NCBI GenBank assembly: GCA_963582255.1
Contig: CAUZRD010000157.1
Coordinates: forward strand, 1-5,011
DNA from: CAUZRD01 sp963582255
GTDB taxonomy: Bacteria; Pseudomonadota; Alphaproteobacteria; Rhizobiales; TMED25
Direction of reading: 5' to 3'
Length of the DNA stretch: 5,011 bases
Program-made: the position numbers and the translations under genes
The notes under the pieces: generated by a model
The model's database searches: none
Told to the model about the DNA's origin: nothing
What the model saw: only the letters and a program-made list of their open reading frames with translations
Part shown: piece by piece, positions 1-5,011 of the stretch
Position numbering within the stretch: position 1 is the first letter of the stretch
How the letters are laid out: each line of letters begins with the position of its first letter

Positions 1-1205
1 TGCTGCAAGGCATGCCGATCTCGGTTAAGGATCTTTATGGTGTTCCAAATTATCCGACTTTTGCTGGATCGCCGCGCGAACTTCCTCAAAAATGGCAGGT
101 CGCTGGACCGCTGGTGGCTGAATTGCACGCCCAGCTTGCGGTTATCACCGGTAAGACTCACACCGTGGAGTTTGCTTTCGGCGGGGTGGGAACTAATCCT
201 CACTGGCCAACTCCCATCAATCCATGGGACGCACATGAACGCCGTGTTCCTGGCGGCTCGAGCGCCGGCGCTGGCGTTAGCCTTATGGCAGGAACAGCCG
301 TTGTGGCTGTGGGAAGTGATACAGCTGGCTCGGTCAGGTGTCCGGCTGCGTTCTCCGGCACGGTTGGTTTGAAAACGACCCATGGCAGGTGGTCACAAGA
401 AGGTATTGTTCCGCTCAGCCCAAGTTTGGATACGGCTGGCATCCTGACGCGTACAGCCCATGATGCCGCCTTTACGTTCGCAGCTCTCGACCCCTTGGTT
501 TCATTGCATCCGGCTCAATTCGCGCAGATGGCTTCAGAGTGTGCGCCTGCTGATTTTACAGCCCTAACATGCGACTGGTTTTACGAAGATAGCTCTTCTG
601 GCATTGCTGAAGCGGTGCGCGGTGCGATTTTGACACTGGAAAAAGCAGGCTTGATGATTGTGAGCACACAGGTGCCAGAGATCGAAGAGGCGCACAGCCT
701 ATTTGTTAGGGGTGGGCTTGCAGCTCCAGAATTTGCTGCGTTCATGTCACATGAGATGGTTGATTATCGAGAAACACTGGATCCGAATGTAGCCAGCCGA
801 TTTTCTGCTATGGAATCGGTCAGCGCAGTTGATTATCTCCATCGCCGAGAGCGCATTGATGCTTTGGCCCGTAGTATCGAGGCGCCATTTGCCAGCGCTG
901 ATATTATCATTGGTCCCACCGTGCCAATTGCTCCGCCGATTGTTTCATCGCTTGATGATCCAGTAGCCTACCGTGCCGCTAATATGGCGATCTTGCGCAA
1001 TACCGCGCCGGCTAATATTTTGAAACTGTGCGCGATTACCATTCCTGTAGCTCTTGATGAAAATGCGCTCCCGGTTGGATTGCAGATTATTGCTCCGGCG
1101 GGGGATGAAGAGGTGGCGATCGCGGCGGCTTGCGCGTTTGAGCGGGTACTAGGTACTGCGACTGAAATGTTTGGAATCGCGCCTCGTGTGTCATGGATTG
1201 GGTGA
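1..1205 (+). CDS. Amidase-signature family hydrolase, 5' end missing
   Basis: Probable amidase that hydrolyses a carbon-nitrogen amide bond; substrate unknown. The reading frame is already open at the left edge (codons for L-Q-G precede the ATG at 12). The sequence LQGMPISVKD is the internal catalytic-Lys motif of the family, so the ATG at 12 is not the start; probably some 60 or more N-terminal residues lie outside the window. Counting from that ATG, the catalytic set is Lys6 (SVKD), cis-Ser83 (GGSSAGAG) and nucleophile Ser107 (GSDTAGSVRCPA). The 24-residue gap between the two serines matches FAAH and malonamidase E2. Further family landmarks are VGLKTTHGR (118-126), SLDTAGILTRT, RNTAP (329-333) and LPVGLQIIAP (353-362), close to the C-terminus as usual. 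It resembles stand-alone amidases more than GatA: no GatB or GatC is nearby, although only one flank is visible. TAGS replaces the commoner TGGS, as also in allophanate-hydrolase-type members. It converges on the hisD operon and is unlikely to be functionally linked to it. Confidence 0.93.
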   Translation, partial: LQGMPISVKDLYGVPNYPTFAGSPRELPQKWQVAGPLVAELHAQLAVITGKTHTVEFAFGGVGTNPHWPTPINPWDAHERRVPGGSSAGAGVSLMAGTAVVAVGSDTAGSVRCPAAFSGTVGLKTTHGRWSQEGIVPLSPSLDTAGILTRTAHDAAFTFAALDPLVSLHPAQFAQMASECAPADFTALTCDWFYEDSSSGIAEAVRGAILTLEKAGLMIVSTQVPEIEEAHSLFVRGGLAAPEFAAFMSHEMVDYRETLDPNVASRFSAMESVSAVDYLHRRERIDALARSIEAPFASADIIIGPTVPIAPPIVSSLDDPVAYRAANMAILRNTAPANILKLCAITIPVALDENALPVGLQIIAPAGDEEVAIAAACAFERVLGTATEMFGIAPRVSWIG

Positions 1206-1295
1206 TCGTGTAGGTGATTAACCACGCCAATTTCCCGCGGTTTGTCTTTGGCTTACAGAAAGGTGGTGTCCTTTAAGAGAGAAGAGGAAAGGGGG

Positions 1296-1379
1296 CTAGA
1301 AGTACTCGGTAATTCGTTGCTTTAGCATGCTGTAAATCTCATGATATGGCTGCGGCGCAGTGCCATCTTGGTACGGCAT
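1296..1379 (-). CDS. Possible 27-codon ORF directly behind hisD
   Basis: Three bases after the hisD stop, and in the same frame, an ATG opens a 27-codon ORF ending in TAG at 1298-1296. The predicted peptide begins MPYQDGTAPQPY and ends EIYSMLKQRITEYF. Its second half could form an amphipathic helix rich in charged and aromatic residues. The composition looks protein-like, but an ORF this short can arise by chance, and I see no clear Shine-Dalgarno sequence in the hisD 3' end before it. If translated, it could be reached by ribosomes re-initiating after hisD. I do not recognise the peptide. It could instead be the remnant of a longer downstream gene or noncoding DNA. Confidence 0.25.
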   Translation of the reverse strand: MPYQDGTAPQPYHEIYSMLKQRITEYF

Positions 1380-1382
1380 CAG

Positions 1383-2687
1383 TCATTTCGAAAAGCGCGA
1401 TTTTAGCCGGATCTCTACTGCCCTGGCGTGGGCTTCAAGACCTTCAGCGTGCCCGAGAGTAATGGCGGCTGGAGCAAGGCTGTGAAACGCATCGGCGCTA
1501 CATTTAATGATGGAGGTGCGCTTCATAAAATCAAGCACGCCGAGTCCAGATGCATATCTGGCGCTGCGCGAGGTAGGCAGAACATGATTTGTGCCAGCCA
1601 CGTAGTCGCCAATTACTTCTGGAGTATGGGCACCGATAAATATAGCGCCCGCGTGGTGGATGCGCTGGGAGATGGAATCTGCGTCATTAGTCACTATTTG
1701 CAAATGCTCCGGTGCTATATGATCGGCTAGTTGAACTGCCCGGTCCCAGTCATCAACCACGATAATGCAGCCAAAATCGCGCCAACTAGCACTTGCGATT
1801 TTGGCACGTTTTAGTGTTGTCAATTGTCGCTGAACAGCCTGCTCCACCGAGTCTCCAAACTCCATATTATCAGTGATCAGGATCGACTGTGCTGCCTCAT
1901 CATGTTCTGCCTGCGCCAATAAATCAGCTGCAATCCACTCGGGATTAGCATTGCCATCAGCCAGGATGAGAACTTCCGAGGGGCCAGCTATCATGTCAAT
2001 TCCAACTTGCCCAAAAACATGTCTTTTTGCTGCTGCGACATACGCATTCCCGGGGCCGACAATCACATTGACCGGTGCGATGGTAGGCGTTCCGTAGGCT
2101 AGCGCAGCGATGGCTTGCGCGCCGCCGATCTGATAAATTTCGTCGATCCCAGCGATTGAAGCTGCCGCCAGTACCAACGGATTAAGTACGCCGTCTGGCG
2201 CCGGAACGGTGATCGCGATGCGGTTAACGCCGGCAATTTTCGCCGGTACCGCATTCATCAAGACTGAGCTTGGATATGCGGCGGTCCCGCCTGGAACATA
2301 AAGTCCCGCTGAGCTGACTGCTGTCCAGCGATGTCCTAGTTTTACACCCGCCTTGTCGATATAACTGTGGTCTGTCGGACGGTGGTATTCGTGGTAAGTG
2401 CGAATGCGCTCATGAGCAAATTCAAGTGCTGCAATAGTCGCCGGATTGCAGTGCGCACGCGCTTCTATGATCCGTTGTACATCAATTCTTAGATCATCCA
2501 CATTCAACTGGTTGCGATCATATAATCCGGTCAGCTTTATCAGTGCTTCATCGCCGCCCGATCGAACTAACGAGATGATCTGGGATGTAGATGCGCTGAC
2601 ATCGGCTGCATTTTCGCGCTTGGTAGTTAGAAACGTCGAAAATTCTAGGTCAAACCTTGGGTCGGAGCTAATTAATCGGATGGCCAT
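1383..2687 (-). CDS. hisD: Histidinol dehydrogenase
   Basis: Cytoplasmic, zinc-dependent, NAD-linked enzyme that oxidises L-histidinol through histidinal to L-histidine, the last two steps of histidine synthesis. At 434 residues it is full length for the family. The expected zinc ligands are all present: Gln259 and His262 (LLAQAEHDE), Asp361 (VIGDYVAG) and His420 (EGLEAHARAVEIR). The catalytic Glu327-His328 pair lies in PEHLQIVT. Other conserved blocks are SSAGLYVPGGTAAYPSS (125-141), GPGNAYVAAAKR (211-222), GIDMIAGPSEVLILAD (229-244) and the TNHVLPT/GLGVLDFMKR stretch (366-390). The ATG at 2687-2685 is supported by a strong purine-rich Shine-Dalgarno (GAGGGGGG, 2704-2697) and by alignment of the N-terminus with the family. 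The start overlaps the stop of the upstream DUF2948 gene by one base (TAATG), which suggests coupled translation. No other his genes are visible, so the pathway is presumably split across the genome. Confidence 0.98.
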   Translation of the reverse strand: MAIRLISSDPRFDLEFSTFLTTKRENAADVSASTSQIISLVRSGGDEALIKLTGLYDRNQLNVDDLRIDVQRIIEARAHCNPATIAALEFAHERIRTYHEYHRPTDHSYIDKAGVKLGHRWTAVSSAGLYVPGGTAAYPSSVLMNAVPAKIAGVNRIAITVPAPDGVLNPLVLAAASIAGIDEIYQIGGAQAIAALAYGTPTIAPVNVIVGPGNAYVAAAKRHVFGQVGIDMIAGPSEVLILADGNANPEWIAADLLAQAEHDEAAQSILITDNMEFGDSVEQAVQRQLTTLKRAKIASASWRDFGCIIVVDDWDRAVQLADHIAPEHLQIVTNDADSISQRIHHAGAIFIGAHTPEVIGDYVAGTNHVLPTSRSARYASGLGVLDFMKRTSIIKCSADAFHSLAPAAITLGHAEGLEAHARAVEIRLKSRFSK

Positions 2688-3136
2688 TAGGGTATTCCCC
2701 CCTCATGTTGAGGCCGGTTCTCGGTTCCCCATGAAGGTCCGAGATCCGATATCTGCGCTTCAATACATTCCAACCGCAACCGAACCGCTCCATTACCTGG
2801 AAATTGCAGTACGATTATACCGCCTGGAGCCTCATCCGGCTTGAATTTAATTGCTAGTAGAGAGAAGACCACATCATTGGCGTGAGCTTGAATCAACTTG
2901 GTTTGCGCCGATTGTACATTCTTAAAATGAAGCCCAGTCCTACGGCGCCGATAGGGTCCCTTGCAAGCGCCCAGGCCATGTTCCCAGTCGAACCGATTGA
3001 CGACGGCTACAAACAGGTTCTGCTTTAGGTGCAACGCCATATCGCCAACCTTCACCACCGGATCCTGAAAATGAGCTGACAGGATAGCAAGATCATCGCT
3101 ATCGAGGGCGGCAAGTTTTAAGGGTTTGTTGATCAT
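2687..3136 (-). CDS. DUF2948 family protein, function unknown
   Basis: A 149-residue protein that I recognise, by pattern only, as the alphaproteobacterial DUF2948 family usually found between murA and hisD. Conserved-looking blocks in order are LKLAALDSDDLAILSAHFQD (6-25), VVKVGDM (27-33), NRFDWE (47-52), RRRRTGLHF (63-71), DVVFSLLAIKF (88-98) with PDEAPGG just after, and LECIEAQISDLGPSW (122-136). There is no signal peptide or membrane segment, so it is probably cytoplasmic. The alternating hydrophobic pattern suggests a mainly beta fold. No catalytic or metal-binding motif stands out. I chose the ATG at 3136-3134 because the family begins close to the LKLAALD block; a longer reading from 3268 would overlap murA by 116 bases with unrelated sequence. 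The start lies 16 bases after the murA stop, with no good Shine-Dalgarno in that spacer, so translation may depend on ribosomes arriving from murA. Its stop overlaps the hisD start. Function is unknown; a role linked to MurA or HisD would be guesswork. Confidence 0.9.
   Translation of the reverse strand: MINKPLKLAALDSDDLAILSAHFQDPVVKVGDMALHLKQNLFVAVVNRFDWEHGLGACKGPYRRRRTGLHFKNVQSAQTKLIQAHANDVVFSLLAIKFKPDEAPGGIIVLQFPGNGAVRLRLECIEAQISDLGPSWGTENRPQHEGGIP
2697..2704 (-). promoter_or_regulatory. Ribosome binding site of hisD inside the DUF2948 gene
   Basis: Read on the minus strand, GAGGGGGG lies nine bases before the hisD ATG, within the last codons of the DUF2948 gene. It is the strongest Shine-Dalgarno match in this operon and fixes the hisD start. 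The following AATACCC could pair weakly with part of the G run (three G-C pairs, a four-base AATA loop), so ribosomes finishing the upstream gene may help open the site; that last point is inference. Confidence 0.7.
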
Positions 3137-3152
3137 GTTGTTATCGGCGTGC

Positions 3153-4442
3153 TTATTCTTGCAAACGCTCGATGTCGGCACCGCAGCGCTTAAGTTTCTG
3201 CTCAAGTCGTTCAAACCCACGGTCGAGATGATAAACCCGTGAAATTTCTGTGTCTCCCTCCGCAGCAAGGCCGGCGATGACGAGAGAGACCGATGCGCGC
3301 AGATCTGTCGCCATCACAGGTGCACCCTTGAGTGGCCTATTACCATGAACTGTCGCTGTATCGGCATCAAGGCTAATTTCAGCACCGAGACGGGCTAGCT
3401 CCTGCACATGCATAAACCGGTTCTCAAATATAGTTTCGCGCAGGATAGACGTACCGTCGGCATTTAGCATCAATGCCATAAATTGGGCTTGAAGATCAGT
3501 TGGAAAGCCGGGGAAGGGGGCAGTTTCAACATTAACAGGTTGAAGCTGCGAATCGTTGCGCTTCACATGAATGCCATCATTTGTGACTAACACGTCAACG
3601 CCCGCTGAGCGTAATACACGGAGCGGCGCTTCAAGTAGATCACCGCGCGCACCTCTCAACATTACGCTGCCACCAGTCATGGCTACCGCCATTGCGTAGG
3701 TCCCTGTTTCAATCCGGTCTGGTAGCACCTCATGGTTAGCACTATGCAGTTGATCTATACCCTGAACATGAATAGTTGATGTGCCTGCACCTTCGATTTG
3801 CGCCCCCATTTTTACCAGACAGGCAGCAAGGTCGGTGACTTCGGGCTCGAGCGCGGCGTTTTTAATCACTGTTTCACCTCGCGCTAGAGTTGCCGCCATG
3901 AGAATATTGTGTGTTGCGCCGACTGAGACTTTCGGAAACTGAACTACCGAGCCTTTCAGCCCTCTGGGCGCACGGGCAACCACATAACCACCATCGAGCT
4001 CGATTTCAGCACCAAGTGCTTCAAGGCCCAGTAGATGAAGGTCAACGGGCCTAGTCCCAATCGCGCATCCTCCGGGCATGGAAACACGGGCCTTACCCAT
4101 CCGGGCAAGCAGTGGCCCGATGACCCAGAAACTTGCTCGCATGCGTGAGACTAGTTCATAGCGCGCGGTTGTATCGACTATCCCGCTAGCTGAAAGATGC
4201 ATAGTGGCGCCAGCATCCATATCTTCGCCGTGCCGACGCCCGTCAATTGCAACGTCTACACCAAGCTCACCCAGAATACGCGATAGCAGAGTGACATCAG
4301 CCAGCCTTGGCATATTACACAGAGTCAGCGACTCTTCACTGAGCAGGCTTGCAATCATCAATGGCAACGCTGCGTTTTTCGCCCCGGAAATAGGGATCTC
4401 TCCGTTCAGGAGATTTCCGCCGGCTACCCTGATCTTATTCAT
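3153..4442 (-). CDS. murA: UDP-N-acetylglucosamine 1-carboxyvinyltransferase
   Basis: Cytoplasmic enzyme that transfers enolpyruvate from phosphoenolpyruvate to UDP-GlcNAc, the first committed step of peptidoglycan synthesis and the target of fosfomycin. The 429 residues cover the whole family length. Catalytic and binding residues are all visible: Lys22-Asn23 (SGAKNAALP), the mobile-loop Cys126 (PGGCAIGTRP), Arg131, Asp316 (FPTDLQAQ) and Arg408 (YHLDRGFERLEQKL). These correspond to E. coli Lys22-Asn23, Cys115, Arg120, Asp305 and Arg397. The constant offset of 11 after residue 23 shows an insertion, probably around residues 66-82 (after DVAIDGRRHG), as I recall from other alphaproteobacterial MurA proteins. 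Cys126 is the fosfomycin-sensitive form, not the Asp variant. The ATG at 4442-4440 is supported by a Shine-Dalgarno seven bases upstream and by the family N-terminus (MNKIRVAGGN). It is followed 16 bases later by the DUF2948 gene and preceded, 123 bases upstream, by a small basic ORF. Confidence 0.98.
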   Translation of the reverse strand: MNKIRVAGGNLLNGEIPISGAKNAALPLMIASLLSEESLTLCNMPRLADVTLLSRILGELGVDVAIDGRRHGEDMDAGATMHLSASGIVDTTARYELVSRMRASFWVIGPLLARMGKARVSMPGGCAIGTRPVDLHLLGLEALGAEIELDGGYVVARAPRGLKGSVVQFPKVSVGATHNILMAATLARGETVIKNAALEPEVTDLAACLVKMGAQIEGAGTSTIHVQGIDQLHSANHEVLPDRIETGTYAMAVAMTGGSVMLRGARGDLLEAPLRVLRSAGVDVLVTNDGIHVKRNDSQLQPVNVETAPFPGFPTDLQAQFMALMLNADGTSILRETIFENRFMHVQELARLGAEISLDADTATVHGNRPLKGAPVMATDLRASVSLVIAGLAAEGDTEISRVYHLDRGFERLEQKLKRCGADIERLQE

Positions 4443-4449
4443 AATAATG

Positions 4450-4457
4450 CCTTTTCC
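4450..4457 (-). promoter_or_regulatory. Ribosome binding site of murA
   Basis: On the minus strand GGAAAAGG ends seven bases before the murA ATG, a normal spacing. It supports the start at 4442. The surrounding leader also holds a short inverted repeat, GGGCC-A-GGCCC (plus strand, 4461-4471), just upstream of the site; any effect on translation is unknown. Confidence 0.6.
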
Positions 4458-4565
4458 ACCGGGCCAGGCCCCAGATGGTATATCAAGTTAAAACTTCTAG
4501 GCGAAGGTTATCCACCCGGCAAGGTAGTTGGCTCCAAGTGGATGTAGAACAGTAGGCTCTAGCTA

Positions 4566-4733
4566 TTATTTCTCACTTTGTGGTTCGTCATGGCACGATG
4601 GATCAATTCTTGGCTTTCGCGCGCGCGCCTGTTCTTTGCGCCGCGCCAGATTTTTTCGTAGTTCCAAGCGCAATGCTTGAGCGCGCGGGGGCGTCCTAGT
4701 GCGGTTCTCATCTTTTGATCCACGCTTATCCAT
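4566..4733 (-). CDS. Small basic hypothetical protein upstream of murA
   Basis: A 55-residue, Arg- and Lys-rich protein. I recognise the central block LELRKNLARRKEQARARK (23-40) as similar to small alphaproteobacterial hypothetical proteins that carry an LRxNLxRRKxQAR motif, some encoded beside murA. Residues about 18-40 are likely one charged helix; both ends are polar and probably disordered. There is no signal peptide, Cys pair or membrane segment. The ATG at 4733-4731 is preceded at seven bases by GTGGAA (4746-4741), a reasonable Shine-Dalgarno. An in-frame TTG at 4748 would add five residues but overlaps that site, so I prefer the ATG. It lies on the same strand as murA with a 123-base gap, so it may be cotranscribed or may have its own transcript. 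Function is unknown; the charge would suit nucleic-acid or ribosome binding, but that is inference. Confidence 0.65.
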   Translation of the reverse strand: MDKRGSKDENRTRTPPRAQALRLELRKNLARRKEQARARKPRIDPSCHDEPQSEK

Positions 4734-4838
4734 TAGCTTATTCCACAAGGTGTTTGCAGTGCATTACTCAACTGGCATTTCCGTAATCAGGTAGTTGCAC
4801 CCAGCCGAGCCGTGTGGCAGGTTCGCCGCCATCTTTGA

Positions 4839-4913
4839 GCCGCAGTAGCTCAGTGGTAGAGCGCACCCTTGGTAAGGGTGAGGTCGGGTGTTCAATCCAC
4901 CCCTGCGGCACCA
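4839..4913 (+). tRNA. tRNA-Thr (anticodon GGT)
   Basis: A complete 75-base tRNA. The acceptor arm pairs perfectly (GCCGCAG, 4839-4845, with CTGCGGC, 4903-4909). The D arm is GCTC/GAGC around the loop AGTGGTA, the anticodon arm CACCC/GGGTG around TTGGTAA, the variable loop AGGTC, and the T arm GGGTG/CACCC around TTCAATC. The anticodon GGT is at 4871-4873 and reads the threonine codons ACC and ACU. The discriminator base is A, and CCA is encoded (4911-4913). It is divergent from the murA operon. No clear -10 element is visible in the GC-rich stretch just upstream, so its promoter is not assigned. Confidence 0.98.
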
Positions 4914-4945
4914 GTAAACACCCGTTAATGGGATCTCAACCAGCA

Positions 4946-4961
4946 TCGGCATGCTTGCCGG
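4946..4961 (+). terminator. Weak candidate terminator after tRNA-Thr
   Basis: CGGCA (4947-4951) pairs with TGCCG (4956-4960) around the loop TGCT, with one further T-G pair outside. The stem begins 33 bases after the tRNA end and is followed by AAACTTGTTTTGT, a broken T-rich tract rather than a clean one. Position and orientation suit a tRNA terminator, but the stem is short. Confidence 0.3.
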
Positions 4962-5011
4962 AAACTTGTTTTGTATACGGACCCTCTCCACCTTTTTCAG
5001 CGTGCTGCAAT

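Noticed and set aside
37..442. Plus-strand ORF 37-372 and minus-strand ORF 200-442 in the amidase region
   Set aside because: Both are other-frame readings of the catalytic core of the amidase, which is clearly the coding frame.
968..1225. Minus-strand 85-codon ORF opposite the amidase 3' end
   Set aside because: Antisense to the conserved amidase C-terminus, with Ala/Ser-rich shadow composition.
1252..1277. Hairpin AAAGG/CCTTT between the converging amidase and hisD genes as a two-way terminator
   Set aside because: The stem is about five AT-rich pairs, extended only across a four-base bulge, and no clean T tract follows on either strand.
1428..2844. Plus-strand ORFs of 100, 74 and 132 codons (1428-1730, 1873-2097, 2446-2844)
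   Set aside because: They lie opposite hisD and the DUF2948 gene, whose family motifs run without a break, and their translations look like no protein I recognise.
3137..3268. Longer start for the DUF2948 gene giving 193 residues
   Set aside because: The extra 44 residues lie mostly in the murA coding sequence in another frame and do not resemble the family; the ATG at 3136 fits the family N-terminus.
4204..4491. Plus-strand 95-codon ORF over the murA 5' end
   Set aside because: Antisense to the murA N-terminal domain, which carries all expected motifs.
4477..4505. Possible murA promoter, TTCGCC then 17 bases then TATACC on the minus strand
   Set aside because: The spacing is right, but only three and four of six bases match the two consensus boxes, which is near chance.
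4764..4991. 75-codon minus-strand ORF across the tRNA
   Set aside because: It is the antisense reading of tRNA-Thr; the segment GGLNTRPHPYQGCALPLSYC is the typical false protein obtained by translating a tRNA gene backwards.
1..5010. The octamer TGCTGCAA at both ends of the window (1-8 and 5003-5010)
   Set aside because: Eight bases is too short to be meaningful, and the copy at 1 lies inside the amidase gene.
1..5011. CRISPR array, insertion sequence, prophage or toxin-antitoxin module
   Set aside because: No regularly spaced repeats, transposase or integrase motifs, or paired small ORFs of that kind were seen on either strand.

Overview
The window looks like ordinary chromosomal DNA from an alphaproteobacterium of moderate GC content (roughly half G+C by eye). 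The strongest taxonomic clue is the minus-strand gene order murA, then a DUF2948-type protein, then hisD. To my knowledge this order is typical of Alphaproteobacteria, and DUF2948 is largely confined to that class. The MurA sequence, with about 11 residues inserted before the active-site loop relative to the E. coli enzyme, also fits. I cannot place the organism below class level.

Layout, left to right. Positions 1-1205 (+) hold the 3' part of an amidase-signature hydrolase whose 5' end lies outside the window; its whole Ser/cis-Ser/Lys catalytic set is present. Positions 1206-1382 are a short gap between converging genes, with one doubtful 27-codon ORF directly behind hisD. Positions 1296-4733 (-) form what looks like one operon, read right to left: a small basic protein of unknown function (4733-4566), murA (4442-3153), a DUF2948-family gene (3136-2687), hisD (2687-1383) and possibly the 27-codon ORF (1379-1296). 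At 4839-4913 (+) there is a complete tRNA-Thr(GGT) gene with an encoded CCA end, divergent from the operon, followed by a weak hairpin that may be its terminator. I see no gene in the last 98 bases.

The operon mixes functions. MurA performs the first committed step of peptidoglycan synthesis, and HisD the last two steps of histidine synthesis. The gene between them has no known function, to my knowledge. murA and the DUF2948 gene are 16 bases apart, and the DUF2948 gene and hisD share one base (TAATG), so the last two are probably translationally coupled. No mobile element, CRISPR array, prophage or defence-like module is visible, and I found no convincing undescribed system. The most worthwhile loose ends are the DUF2948 protein tied to hisD, the small basic ORF ahead of murA, the 27-codon ORF behind hisD, and the amidase found where I would expect the usual downstream neighbours of hisD.
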